A stretch of 64,000 nucleotides of DNA from Variovorax ginsengisoli (GCF_030486595.1 NZ_JAUJZH010000028.1:44546-108545), one strand, 5' to 3'. Positions 8,359 to 17,339 are shown, numbered from the stretch's first letter. Notes: a model not told the origin generated them from the letters alone. Program-made: numbers and translations.

Positions 8359-10164
8359 ATGGAACTGATCGATTTTCTGCGCGACACACAGGCCGAGGTC
8401 CGGACCCTGACGGAGGAGGGTCAGCCCTTTGCCGAGAGCGCCTTCACCGAGGTCGTGATGCAGCACATGGCTGACATCGGCATGACCTATGAGCCGCAGC
8501 CGACGCACTTCGCACGCAAGATCGGCAACGCCAACGTCCACCTGAGCGGGTACTCGATCTCGGAGGAGCAGGAACAGCTGGATCTTTTCGTCAGCCTGTA
8601 CGAGGGCGTGGACGAGCTGGTCGCTGTCCAGGACGCGGAGACGATGCGTGCCGCGGAGCAGTGCCTGCGCTTTCTGAAGATGTGCGCGGAAGGCTCGCTC
8701 GCAGCGAAGCTCGATCCTTCGGATGAGGTGCGCATCCTGGCCGAACTGATCCAGGGGCTCTACGACGAGCTCGAGCAGATTCGCATCTATGTCATGACCG
8801 ACCGGACTGCGAAGACGCTGCAGTTCAAGCCCCGCGAGATCGGCGGCAAGATGGTGCATCTGGAGGTCATGGACATCGGCCGCCTGCACCGGCACTGGGC
8901 CGAGGGCAAGCCCCGGGACGAGCTGGTGGTCGACTTCAATCAGGTGTGCGGCACCCCGCTGCCCTGCGTGTACGTGCCCGGAGGCGGGGAAGACTACGAC
9001 TATGCGCTCACGGCCGTGCCCGGTGAAGCCCTCCGGGGCCTCTACGAGAAATACGGCGCCCGCCTGCTGGAGGCCAACGTCCGCTCCTTCCTCAGCGTCA
9101 AGGGGAAGGGCGTCAACGCCGGCATCCAGAGCACCCTGCGCAATGCGCCGGACCGGTTCATGGCCTACAACAACGGGATCGTCATGGTCGCCGACGAGAT
9201 GAGGCTGGGTGAAGCCGGCCCGGGTGTGCCGGGCATCGCCTGGCTCCGCGGCCTGCAGATCGTCAATGGCGGACAGACGACCGCGTCGATCTACTTCGCC
9301 AAACGCAAGTATCCGGACACCGATCTCTCACGCGTGCGGGTGCCGGCGAAGATCATCGTCATGCGCACGCACGATCCGGTCGGTGAGGAGGCCCTGATTG
9401 CCGACATCTCGCGCTATGCGAACAGCCAGAACGCCGTGAAGCAGTCGGATCTTTCCGCGAACAAGCCCTTCCATGTGGAGGTCGAACGCCTGTCGCTCTC
9501 GGTCTGGTGCCCCGACGGAAAGAGCCGGTGGTTCTACGAGCGTGCGGCCGGCAGCTATAACACGATGCTGTCGAGGGACGGCACCACGCCGGCCAAACTG
9601 CGTCAGCTCAGGGAGCAGATCCCGGCGGCCCGCCGCATCACCAAGACGGACTTGGCCAAGTACCTGACCGCCTGGAACTGCCTGCCCGATGTCGTCAGCC
9701 GCGGTTCGCAGAAGAACTTCGAGCAATTCATGGAGACACTCGCGGGCGAGGGCGCCCAGGAGCGAATCCCGGACGTGGCGGAGTACAAGCGGATGGTTGC
9801 CAAGGCGAAGCTCTACAGGGACGCCCAGAAGATGATCCGGGCCATGTTCCCGGCCTTTCAGGCGAACATCACGGCCTACACCTTCTCGCTCATGGCCGCC
9901 TCCATCGGCACCCGGCTGGATCTGGACAGGATATGGACCGCTCAGGGCGGATCCCCGCAGCTGATGGACCAAATCGCCCGCTGGGCGCGGGAAGTTTCAG
10001 AGCACCTTCATCGGACCGCCGAAGGCCGGATGATCTCTGAATGGGCGAAGAAGTCCGAGTGCCGTGAGAAGGTCCTGGCCGCGAGCTACTCGCAACCCGA
10101 CGAGTCGGTCCCCGAGCTCAGAAAGACATCGGGCGGCATGGAGCACTCGAACCCGGCGGTCTAG
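8359..10164 (+). CDS. mzaE: AIPR (abortive infection phage resistance) family protein (Mza component)
   Basis: This 601-residue protein carries the AIPR core: SFLSVKGKGVNAGI, FMAYNNGIVMVAD near residue 269, and LRGLQIVNGGQTTASIYFA near 300. AIPR proteins are defence-linked, and the biochemical role is not settled; a nuclease or nucleic-acid-binding role is often suggested. It begins one base after the DUF4420 stop, so it is the fifth and last gene of the operon. Its TAG stop lies in a CTAG that also supplies the stop of the opposing gene. Confidence 0.88.
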   Translation: MELIDFLRDTQAEVRTLTEEGQPFAESAFTEVVMQHMADIGMTYEPQPTHFARKIGNANVHLSGYSISEEQEQLDLFVSLYEGVDELVAVQDAETMRAAEQCLRFLKMCAEGSLAAKLDPSDEVRILAELIQGLYDELEQIRIYVMTDRTAKTLQFKPREIGGKMVHLEVMDIGRLHRHWAEGKPRDELVVDFNQVCGTPLPCVYVPGGGEDYDYALTAVPGEALRGLYEKYGARLLEANVRSFLSVKGKGVNAGIQSTLRNAPDRFMAYNNGIVMVADEMRLGEAGPGVPGIAWLRGLQIVNGGQTTASIYFAKRKYPDTDLSRVRVPAKIIVMRTHDPVGEEALIADISRYANSQNAVKQSDLSANKPFHVEVERLSLSVWCPDGKSRWFYERAAGSYNTMLSRDGTTPAKLRQLREQIPAARRITKTDLAKYLTAWNCLPDVVSRGSQKNFEQFMETLAGEGAQERIPDVAEYKRMVAKAKLYRDAQKMIRAMFPAFQANITAYTFSLMAASIGTRLDLDRIWTAQGGSPQLMDQIARWAREVSEHLHRTAEGRMISEWAKKSECREKVLAASYSQPDESVPELRKTSGGMEHSNPAV

Positions 10165-10889
10165 CGTTCCTCAGGGCGACCAGCGGGACGAATCTGCGCA
10201 AGAACAATTTGTGCGTAGCCTGTCAGCTCACGCCAGTCTTGGTCGGCCAGCAGGAGGTCGATGTCGAATGACCAGAGTTCGACTCTCGGCAGGAGCTGAC
10301 GCATCCGTCCAGACAGTCCACGAAGACCTGACGCAGCATTCGCGCTGAAAAGGTCCTCGCATTGAACGGGTCGGTATTGAACGAACCAGAGGCGAACTAT
10401 CTCTCGCTGCAATGATCTGCCGGGAAGCTTGGAAGACAACCTTCGTTGAAGTTCGGGGGAAGCCAGGAGCTGGACGATTCGCGCGATGAACTCACGTGCT
10501 CTTGCGTGTTCAGACAGGGTCGTTTCTGGGAGCTCAGAGGCGTCCTCCGCCAAGTTCGATCCCTTCCGGGCAGCCGACATCTGCTTTTGAATCGGATCAG
10601 CCGAATTGACATCTGGCCCTCGCGCCGGCGTGCGGCCCAGGATGGCTGTACGCCTTCTCGCATTGCGAGGGAGCTCGATTCCCACGTCGACCCATTCCGC
10701 GGCCACGTCGATTTGGCGGTGCTCGGTCTGATGCTGCTGAAGCCTCTTGGCAGCCTCGCGTATGCGACGGCTTTCCCCTTCCGGAGGCAAGATCCGAGTC
10801 AATTCACCTTCAGGCTCCCATAGAAGATCAGCGAGGGACTGGGGCACTGGCGTCCCCTCCGAACCGCCATCAACTTGGTTTCCGTTCAT
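10161..10889 (-). CDS. Unknown protein, partner of the OLD-like ATPase
   Basis: I do not recognise this 242-residue protein. It looks soluble, with an Arg/Glu-rich N-terminal half and a helical C-terminal half (EFIARIVQLLAS, WFVQYRPVQCEDLF, WSFDIDLLLADQDW). The start overlaps the upstream ATPase stop in an ATGA, so the two are almost surely translated together. Its stop is palindromic with that of the AIPR gene on the other strand. By position it is the second component of a two-gene ATPase-effector or ATPase-regulator module. Confidence 0.65.
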   Translation of the reverse strand: MNGNQVDGGSEGTPVPQSLADLLWEPEGELTRILPPEGESRRIREAAKRLQQHQTEHRQIDVAAEWVDVGIELPRNARRRTAILGRTPARGPDVNSADPIQKQMSAARKGSNLAEDASELPETTLSEHARAREFIARIVQLLASPELQRRLSSKLPGRSLQREIVRLWFVQYRPVQCEDLFSANAASGLRGLSGRMRQLLPRVELWSFDIDLLLADQDWRELTGYAQIVLAQIRPAGRPEER

Positions 10890-12658
10890 ACGTCGATCTG
10901 TCGGAACTTGTCCAATTCAACCAGCAGGGCGCACAGGTCGGGCGCGATCTCCTCCGGCTGCATGCTCTCGACGATTCGCGCCTCGGACAGGGTCACGCCT
11001 GCAAGCTGCAGGATCCTCTCGTTCAGGCGACGCATGGTGCGCGCTCCCGGAAGCAAGGCCGGCCGCTCCGACGGCGAGCGCCAGGAAGTTTCGAAGGAAT
11101 CGTCCGAAGTAGGAGCGGTCTCCAGTGGAGCTCGCGGATCCGGCGCTTGCCCGAAGCTCTCGAGCAGCCATCGTGTGCGATGGGTGGCGCGTTCCTCTGC
11201 GACCATTTCTCGCATGTCCTCAGTCACCTCCATCAGAATTGCTTCCATGTCCAGGCCGAGAGGTTTGGCTTTCCGCTGCTTGTTCAACTCGAGCTGCAAC
11301 GCGCGGTCCCACGCAGAAGGTACGAGCAGATAGGCCTGAAGGTCCCAACGACGCAGGACGTGTGCAATGCCCACCGAGGGGCGCATTGCCGTCAATATGG
11401 TTTCGATCTCGGCGTCCGGGCGAGCTTCTCGGCTCCAGATGGCCGCAACCACGAGATCGCTCCCGGCGGCAACACCCACGCCCTCCGCCATGTCCCTGAC
11501 CCGCTCCCACCTGTCAAGACTGCCGGCACTCATGGACGTCAATCCTGTGCCGGCCGCCAGCTCGCCGTAACCCAGCCGCCTCGCAAATCGGCGCAGGAGA
11601 AGAAAATCATGAGGGTTCTGGGTGAAAAGCAATCGTCGATTGCGGGCAAGCGAGGCCAGAACGAGATTCTGCTGCGAACCGAGAACCTTGACCGCTCGCT
11701 GTACACCTCCGATGTCGCTCAGGCGCTCAGCGCGGCGCCTGTTCTTGTCAATGATCACGACATCAGCCGGGTCAGCTTCGGCCAGTATTTCCGCCGAGTG
11801 GGTTGCCAGGACTATCTCCGCATCCAATCCTTTCATGACATGCAGAAGCTTGCGTTGTATGTCCGGATGAAGATAGATCTCAGGTTCATCTACAACCACA
11901 AGCGAGCCGGGCGCGGCCCGGGTCAGATGCGTCAAGAGCTGGCACCAGATCTGGAACCCGAATCCCACCCAGTGAATTTCACGGTCGACACGGTCCTCGG
12001 AAACGAACATCGAGAGTTCCTTGGACATGAAGTCGAGTTCTGGGGGCTTGATGACCATTCCAGGCCATGTGGCAGCCACAAGGTCGGCGAATTTCGTGAA
12101 CTCGTCTTGCCGCCGGTACCAGTAGTTGCGAAAGTGTCGCGAAGCCCGCGGCGTAGCCAGAGCTGCATTGACCGTGTCCTCCTCAAGGAGCATCTCCTTG
12201 TGCTCGACGGCGCCGAGAACTGGAACTACGTTCAATTCAAGAGGGAACCGGGAGCGGAAGGCGCTCGCGGTTGTCACGGCTGAGCCCGGACCGTCTGCCA
12301 CGAGCACACAACCTTCCTCGCGGTCGAAGTACAGAGCCAACTCGCTTTCGTTTGAAAGGTGGAAGGTGACGGTGGACTCCCCGTCCTCATAGTTGGTTGC
12401 GACGTTCTCCACCGAGATCGGCAGCAGTCGTTGGTTGATGCGGTAGCCGAGGCGTCGTGTGCCGCCGACAGTCACTCTGTCCGCAGATCGCGCCCGGGCA
12501 GTCCTCAGCGCGACTGCGAGGGCGCGAAGAGCCCCGATCACAGTCGATTTGCCCGCATTGTTCGCACCGGTGAGAAGGTTGACGCGCTCAAGCTCGATGC
12601 TGAATCGCTTCAACGCCTTGTAGTGCTGAAAATCAATTGATGTGATTCGAAGTGACAC
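10886..12658 (-). CDS. OLD-like AAA ATPase with a degenerate Toprim-like C-terminus
   Basis: This is an ABC/SMC-type ATPase of about 590 residues. Walker A is GANNAGKST at residues 31-39, Walker B with the usual His is VVVDEPEIYLHP near 253, and the H-loop ATHSAE is near 284. The C-terminal third follows the OLD/Toprim pattern (LLFTQNPHDFLLLRRFA, then VLRRWDLQAYLL near the end). The acidic residues expected there are replaced by Gln, Trp or Ser, so nuclease activity may be lost. I chose the GTG at 12658 because the family normally begins with this LRITSIDFQHYKAL strand and an AGGA lies before it. The open frame continues to 12802, with another GTG at 12706. Confidence 0.75.
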   Translation of the reverse strand: MSLRITSIDFQHYKALKRFSIELERVNLLTGANNAGKSTVIGALRALAVALRTARARSADRVTVGGTRRLGYRINQRLLPISVENVATNYEDGESTVTFHLSNESELALYFDREEGCVLVADGPGSAVTTASAFRSRFPLELNVVPVLGAVEHKEMLLEEDTVNAALATPRASRHFRNYWYRRQDEFTKFADLVAATWPGMVIKPPELDFMSKELSMFVSEDRVDREIHWVGFGFQIWCQLLTHLTRAAPGSLVVVDEPEIYLHPDIQRKLLHVMKGLDAEIVLATHSAEILAEADPADVVIIDKNRRRAERLSDIGGVQRAVKVLGSQQNLVLASLARNRRLLFTQNPHDFLLLRRFARRLGYGELAAGTGLTSMSAGSLDRWERVRDMAEGVGVAAGSDLVVAAIWSREARPDAEIETILTAMRPSVGIAHVLRRWDLQAYLLVPSAWDRALQLELNKQRKAKPLGLDMEAILMEVTEDMREMVAEERATHRTRWLLESFGQAPDPRAPLETAPTSDDSFETSWRSPSERPALLPGARTMRRLNERILQLAGVTLSEARIVESMQPEEIAPDLCALLVELDKFRQIDV

Positions 12659-12823
12659 GGTCTGTCCTGTAGTCGCCGTCTGGCTGCTTGCCAACTTTAC
12701 ATTCACTTGCCGGGGATCTGGACGACAAATGCCACCGGACATCAACCAACCCGCTTCGCCACCTTGACAATGCAATGGTCGAAAAATGTGGGTCCTGGCC
12801 ACCGGGACCGGATCGGGAAAAGA

Positions 12824-13294
12824 ATGTGTGCCGACATCGTCAGTCCCGCAGTTCGAAGTTCGATGATGTCAGGAATTCGGGGCAAGAACAGCCGACCGGA
12901 GCTTGCGCTCCGCAAGCAGCTGTTCGCGGCAGGCTACCGATTCAGGCTTCATCGGCGTGACCTGCCAGGGTCACCAGACATTGTTCTGCCCAGGCATCGG
13001 GCGGTCGTGTTCGTCCATGGGTGCTTCTGGCATCGCCACCAGGGGTGCCCGAAGGCAACCACGCCCGCAAGCAATGCCTCGTTCTGGGCGGCCAAGTTCT
13101 CGGCGAATGTCGCGCGCGACGCAGCGACGATCGGGCAGCTGGAAGCACTCGGCTGGCGGGTGGCCGTGGTCTGGGAATGCGCGATCGGCAGAACGGGTCT
13201 CGAGCCGTCGCAGTTCGCCAGGTTGGAGGTCTGGATCGATCAGGCGGCCGCGGCCGGCGCTGGGGCGCGTCGGAATCGACTGGAGCTGCCCTGA
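12824..13294 (+). CDS. vsr: Very-short-patch-repair (Vsr) endonuclease
   Basis: This 156-residue protein opens with the family hallmark MMSGIRGKN and RPELALRKQLFAAGYRFRLH. GSPDIVLP (catalytic Asp) and VVFVHGCFWHRH (active-site His and zinc ligands) follow. Vsr nicks 5' of T:G mismatches made when 5-methylcytosine deaminates. Its partner methyltransferase lies on the opposite strand, and the two genes overlap by 55 bases at their 3' ends. The ATG at 12824 gives the normal N-terminus; a purine-rich GGGAAAAGA precedes it. Confidence 0.92.
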   Translation: MCADIVSPAVRSSMMSGIRGKNSRPELALRKQLFAAGYRFRLHRRDLPGSPDIVLPRHRAVVFVHGCFWHRHQGCPKATTPASNASFWAAKFSANVARDAATIGQLEALGWRVAVVWECAIGRTGLEPSQFARLEVWIDQAAAAGAGARRNRLELP

Positions 13295-14826
13295 GAGACC
13301 GATTGCCCCAGCATCTTCCAGACGATCGTCGCGATCCGGTTGGCCAACAGCGGAGGAACCGCATTGCCGACCTGGGTGTATTGCTGCGTACGGGTGCCCT
13401 CGAAGAAATAGTCGTCCGGGAAAGTCTGCAGACGAGCCGCCTCCCTCACCGTGAGGCTTCGGCACTGGACCGGGTCGTAGTGGATGTAGTAGTGCCCATC
13501 CTTGGCGATATGCGAAACGATGGTCGAGGCGGGTTCGTGTCCGCACTGAACGCGGAATCGGTCCGAGAACGGAACCGGGGCGCCTTCATCGCCGGACGCG
13601 TTTCGATGCTCCGGCAGCAACGATGGTGGAAATTCCGGCAGTTTCGGGGAAAGATTGAATTCCCGTGCGTAGGTGGCCGCGAAGAGATAGCGCGCAAGAT
13701 CGGCTTCCATGTGCGACCTGGCTTCGTGCTGCAGGACCCCGCCGACCTTGGGCCTCAGGACCCATTGGCGGTAGGCGGCCTCCTCCGCGCCGAGCCGTCC
13801 CGAAGCCTTCGCTGGCGACACGGCAACAAAGGCATGGCCGGTGCCATAGAGCGACGCGGACGATGCCGCCGAGGCTCTCATCCGTTCCGCGATCATTGGT
13901 GCGGCGCCTGCGCGCCACCCCTTGACCAGTTTGTGCGATTTCGCGACAGCCTTGTGCCACGCCTCTGGTGAATCGTCGCCGCGCGACAGCCTGCTGCGGA
14001 TGGCGGGCAGATCCCAGATGACTTGGCGCACGCCGAGGGGACGCATGGGTCTGAGGAGATCATGCGGGACCGAAGCTCCCGGCTTGCGTACGCCGAGCAG
14101 GATCACCCGGTGACGTGCCTGCGGAATTCCGTACTTCTCCGCCTCGATGAGGTAGTCCTCGGGAGCTAGGCCCAGGCCCTGATCCTTGCACACGAACGAA
14201 CGTATTTCGTACTCGACGCCGTCGTGAGGACTCGACAGATCGTCGATGATCCGGCCGAACATCGAGACCCCCGAGTGCCTCGAGGAAAGCAGTCCCTTGA
14301 CGTTCTCCATCACGAAGATGGCGGGCCGGTGGACCCGGATGATGCGCAGGTATTCCTGATAGAGGAAATGCTTCACGTCGCTGGAGAACGAGACGTCGTT
14401 TGTCCGGCGTGCCCTTCCGGCCAGGGAGTAAGCCTGACAGGGCGGCCCGCCGATGAGCACCCAGGAAGTACTGCCTTTCAAGGCACTCCGGATCTCCGTA
14501 TCGATCTGGGCTTCGCTGGTCTTCCCAAGCTCGAACTGCCGCGCTTCCGTCTCAGCCTCTCGGAACGCGCGGGCGACCGCCGGAATGGACCGGAACTTGT
14601 CGCCGGAAATGGCGCCGGTCACGTAGTCGTAGTAGTGACGCTCGGCGGCCGTGCCATCCAGCAGGCGATAGACGGCGCGCAGAAGCAGGGTGCTGTGGGC
14701 GCTGGACTCCTTCTCGATCGAGATGCCAAGGCGGAAAACCGGATTGCCGCGGTCATCCTTGAGCGATGCGAAGCCTTCTCCCAAGCCTCCGGGGCCGGCG
14801 AAGAGATCGATGATGGGAATTGACAT
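13240..14826 (-). CDS. dcm: DNA (cytosine-5) methyltransferase
   Basis: This is a C5-cytosine methyltransferase of about 528 residues. Motif I is DLFAGPGGLGEGF at the N-terminus, motif IV is GGPPCQAYSLAGR near 125 (catalytic Cys), and motif VI is ENVKGL near 171. Motif VIII is RHRVILLGVRKP, and motif X is QVGNAVPPLLA near 482. The target-recognition region is long. The target sequence cannot be deduced. The start is MSIPIIDLFAG; an upstream in-frame extension exists but adds nothing conserved. With Vsr next door it fits a restriction-modification or MORC-linked modification unit. No classical restriction enzyme gene adjoins it. Confidence 0.92.
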   Translation of the reverse strand: MSIPIIDLFAGPGGLGEGFASLKDDRGNPVFRLGISIEKESSAHSTLLLRAVYRLLDGTAAERHYYDYVTGAISGDKFRSIPAVARAFREAETEARQFELGKTSEAQIDTEIRSALKGSTSWVLIGGPPCQAYSLAGRARRTNDVSFSSDVKHFLYQEYLRIIRVHRPAIFVMENVKGLLSSRHSGVSMFGRIIDDLSSPHDGVEYEIRSFVCKDQGLGLAPEDYLIEAEKYGIPQARHRVILLGVRKPGASVPHDLLRPMRPLGVRQVIWDLPAIRSRLSRGDDSPEAWHKAVAKSHKLVKGWRAGAAPMIAERMRASAASSASLYGTGHAFVAVSPAKASGRLGAEEAAYRQWVLRPKVGGVLQHEARSHMEADLARYLFAATYAREFNLSPKLPEFPPSLLPEHRNASGDEGAPVPFSDRFRVQCGHEPASTIVSHIAKDGHYYIHYDPVQCRSLTVREAARLQTFPDDYFFEGTRTQQYTQVGNAVPPLLANRIATIVWKMLGQSVSQGSSSRFRRAPAPAAAA

Positions 14827-15144
14827 GCGAATGAGGAGGGAGGCGAAGCGCTCTCCGATATTACCAGGTGGCACCTGCGATTCGGTGCATGGCAAAGGAT
14901 GGCGACTCGCAGCTGTCGCGTCCGGGTGACGACAAGGACGACTTCATCGGTCCGATTCTCACCTAGAGGCTTGCCCGGCATGAGCGATTGGTTACAGGCG
15001 AGCAGCCATGGCGCCACCGCGTTGAGGCGTTGGCGCTTGGTGGAGCGCGATTGCGCTCCTAGTTCGGTCCTTCGCAGTGCTCAGTCGGAGACGCATCGCG
15101 TCAGCGACACCGGGGCTGTGCATCCCGAATCGGCGGCAAATCGC

Positions 15145-15173
15145 TTGACAATCCACAATGTTTGAGAAATATT
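15145..15173 (+). promoter_or_regulatory. Sigma-70-type promoter of the paraMORC module
   Basis: A perfect TTGACA (15145-15150) is followed after 17 bases by AATATT (15168-15173), which matches four of six bases of TATAAT. Transcription would start near 15180, about 44 bases before the small gene. The -10 overlaps the first direct repeat, so a protein bound there would block polymerase. Confidence 0.55.
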
Positions 15174-15197
15174 CGTAAAATGTTTCATAAATATTCG
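15157..15197 (+). repeat. Two 19-base direct repeats, 22-base period, operator-like
   Basis: The unit AATGTTTNNNAAATATTCG occurs at 15157-15175 and again at 15179-15197. The two copies differ only at the three central bases (GAG and CAT). The 22-base spacing puts both copies on the same face of the helix. Position over the -10 and start site suggests an operator. Confidence 0.7.
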
Positions 15198-15198
15198 A

Positions 15199-15213
15199 TG
15201 TGCAGGCTGCACA
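15199..15213. promoter_or_regulatory. Perfect 15-base palindrome in the leader of the paraMORC module
   Basis: TGTGCAG-G-CTGCACA is a perfect inverted repeat with seven-base arms, ending 10 bases before the ATG at 15224. It could be a repressor site, or form a hairpin over the ribosome-binding region, since no strong Shine-Dalgarno is visible there. Confidence 0.5.
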
Positions 15214-15223
15214 TTTGCTGTGT

Positions 15224-15445
15224 ATGAATGACAAGAGAGAAAAGTTCGTGGAGCTTGCCGAGGCGCGGGTGAGCCGCACTATCAAGGATCTTCAGCTGAT
15301 TGGGAATCTGTCGAACCGCTCGGCCTATGAATTCACGGACGCGGACGTGCGCAAGATGTTCCTGGCTCTTCAAAAGGCGCTGGACACGGCCAAGGCACGG
15401 TTCTCCCGAGGTGGGGAGGCAGGAGGAGGCGAGTTCAAGCTGTAG
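15224..15445 (+). CDS. Small conserved-looking protein leading the paraMORC module
   Basis: This 73-residue protein (MNDKREKFVELAEARV..., YEFTDADVRKMFLALQKAL) is predicted to be all helical with a basic tail. I believe similar short proteins often precede ATPases in defence loci, but I know no assigned function. A GTG at 15200 would add eight residues and run through the palindrome; I prefer the ATG. It sits directly behind the promoter and 48 bases before the GHKL ATPase. Confidence 0.65.
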   Translation: MNDKREKFVELAEARVSRTIKDLQLIGNLSNRSAYEFTDADVRKMFLALQKALDTAKARFSRGGEAGGGEFKL

Positions 15446-15493
15446 TTTTGCGGGCGAGAGCGTCGATCACCAAGGTGTAGGAGAAGACTATCA

Positions 15494-17338
15494 ATGGCAG
15501 AGATTCGGTTTCTGACGAATGAGGCGGGCAAAGTCGAAGGACTCGCCTATGCGGGATTCGAGACATTCCGCGGATCCCCCTATACGAGTTGCGCGCGTGA
15601 GACTGGCCAGAACAGCCGCGATGCCTCCGCCGGAGGGCACCCGGTCTGCGTGAGCTTTGATCTCCGTAGCATGGCCCGGAGTGATGTGCCGTTTGCCGAC
15701 AAGCTTCAGCATTCGATCGAGTGCTGTTTGGCGGCGACTCACGATGTCAAGACTTTGCAGCACCTAACGCGGGCCCTTCAGACCATCAATGCTCCTGTCA
15801 TCAAGGTGCTGGAGATCTCTGATCGGCACACCACCGGCCTGACGGGCCCAACCACGGACCCGGAGTCGGTGTTCTCGGCGCTGGTGAAAGGTGATGGCGT
15901 CACTAACAAGCGCGATGCAACATCGGCTGGTTCGTTCGGCATCGGAAAGAACGCCGCCTTCGCTGTGTCCGACCTGCAGACGGTTATCTACTCCACTTGC
16001 TACCGCGATGCGCATTCCGGTGAGAAGAAGTTTGCCGCGCAGGGGCGTCTGCGTTTGGTCTCGCACACTGACGGGGATAAGCAGCTCTCTGCTGAAGGTT
16101 ACTGGGGCAACGCGGGCTTCACTGCGATAGAAAGCAGTGCGGAGGTTCCGACTTGGATGGCGCGTGACGAAGTCGGGGCATCCATTTTCTCGATCGGCTT
16201 TCGCGAGCAGGATCACTGGGAGGATCGGATGACGCTCTCTTTGGTCACGAATTTCTTTCTTGCGATCGAGCGCGGGGAGATTGAATTCTCGGTAGGGGGC
16301 AAGCCAATCAACCGGGTATCTCTCGACAGCGTTCTCGCCGGCGAAATGCTGCAGCGGATCGCGGCCGAGGCCGATCAGCTGGAAGAACTTGAGCGAGCAC
16401 GCAGGCTCGTGGAGTGCATGAGGTCCGAAGCCACACTTCGGCGCACGATCAGTGTCTCGGGCCTTGGAAATTTTATGTTCCACCTCCTTGTCAAGGAGGG
16501 CATGCCACGGGAGGTACACGTGCTGCGCAATGGGATCTACATCACCGACAATTTCGCCAGATTCTCCGAGCCCTTGAGGCGCTTCCCTGGGACCCGCGAG
16601 TTCACCGCGGTGCTGGAGCCCGCCCAGACTCCAGGCGGACGCGAGCCGAGTTCCTTGCTCAAGCGGTTGGAGAATCCCGCGCATGATTCGTTGGAACCCG
16701 AGCGCATCGTCGACACGAGCCAGCGAGAGGCTGCAAAGAAGCAGATCAAGTCGCTGATCAAACAGATGCGGGACATCATCAGGTCAGTCGCGAAAATCGA
16801 CGATATCAGTCGTAGTCAGCTCAACGAACTTTCCCATCTGTTTGCGGACGGAGGAGATGGCGGCTGCAAGAACGTCGAGGAAGATCCTGAGCGCTTTCTC
16901 TATGGTTCTGCGCGAAAGAATAGGCGGGCAAAGCCCCCAGGTGCGCTCGGCAAGGGCACGGGCAAAGGGGGAGCGAAGGGGGGGGCTACGAAGATGAAGA
17001 CGGGGAAGGGAGACCGCCGCTCGGCCGGAGGGCGCCCGGCGCTGCCATTGAGGGACCTCCGTTCAGTACTGCCGGACCAGAAGGACGCATCCAGACGGAC
17101 GATCTTTTTCACGCCGGACATGGACGGCGATATGGAACTCAGTGTTGCCGCGTCGGGGCTTAGCGGTGATGTGGAGTTGGTCGTGACAGGGTCTTCAAGT
17201 GGGAGAACTGCCAACGGCCGCATTGCCCTCCGTGTAAGAAAAGGAGAGCGGGTCGGCGTTGACGTCGCGTTTGCGGAGCCCTTCCGTGGTCCCATCGAAC
17301 TGACCGCCATCGCAGTCAAGACGCAGGAGTTGGCTTGA
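15494..17338 (+). CDS. paraMORC-like GHKL ATPase
   Basis: This 614-residue protein has a GHKL ATPase head. The N-box is ARETGQNSRDA (about residues 33-43), the G1-like box is EISDRHTTGL, and the G2 box is GSFGIGKNAAFAV near 145. It lacks strong similarity to the first GHKL protein at 2984, so it is a separate subfamily. A Lys/Gly-rich linker (about 474-515) precedes a C-terminal beta-rich domain. An AGGAGA ribosome site precedes the ATG. Family context points to ATP-dependent DNA clamping in a restriction-like or anti-phage system. Confidence 0.78.
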   Translation: MAEIRFLTNEAGKVEGLAYAGFETFRGSPYTSCARETGQNSRDASAGGHPVCVSFDLRSMARSDVPFADKLQHSIECCLAATHDVKTLQHLTRALQTINAPVIKVLEISDRHTTGLTGPTTDPESVFSALVKGDGVTNKRDATSAGSFGIGKNAAFAVSDLQTVIYSTCYRDAHSGEKKFAAQGRLRLVSHTDGDKQLSAEGYWGNAGFTAIESSAEVPTWMARDEVGASIFSIGFREQDHWEDRMTLSLVTNFFLAIERGEIEFSVGGKPINRVSLDSVLAGEMLQRIAAEADQLEELERARRLVECMRSEATLRRTISVSGLGNFMFHLLVKEGMPREVHVLRNGIYITDNFARFSEPLRRFPGTREFTAVLEPAQTPGGREPSSLLKRLENPAHDSLEPERIVDTSQREAAKKQIKSLIKQMRDIIRSVAKIDDISRSQLNELSHLFADGGDGGCKNVEEDPERFLYGSARKNRRAKPPGALGKGTGKGGAKGGATKMKTGKGDRRSAGGRPALPLRDLRSVLPDQKDASRRTIFFTPDMDGDMELSVAASGLSGDVELVVTGSSSGRTANGRIALRVRKGERVGVDVAFAEPFRGPIELTAIAVKTQELA

Positions 17339-17339
17339 A

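Larger units (their letters stand above)
14827..15223. other. Intergenic control region between methyltransferase and paraMORC module
   Basis: About 400 bases separate the methyltransferase start (minus) from the small gene at 15224 (plus). The first 300 bases hold no convincing gene. The last 80 are strikingly AT-rich and contain a promoter, two 19-base direct repeats and a perfect palindrome, listed separately. Confidence 0.7.

Noticed and set aside
11147..12283. Plus-strand frame of 378 codons opposite the OLD-like ATPase
   Set aside because: It mirrors the ATPase, which has intact Walker motifs; no domain on the plus strand.
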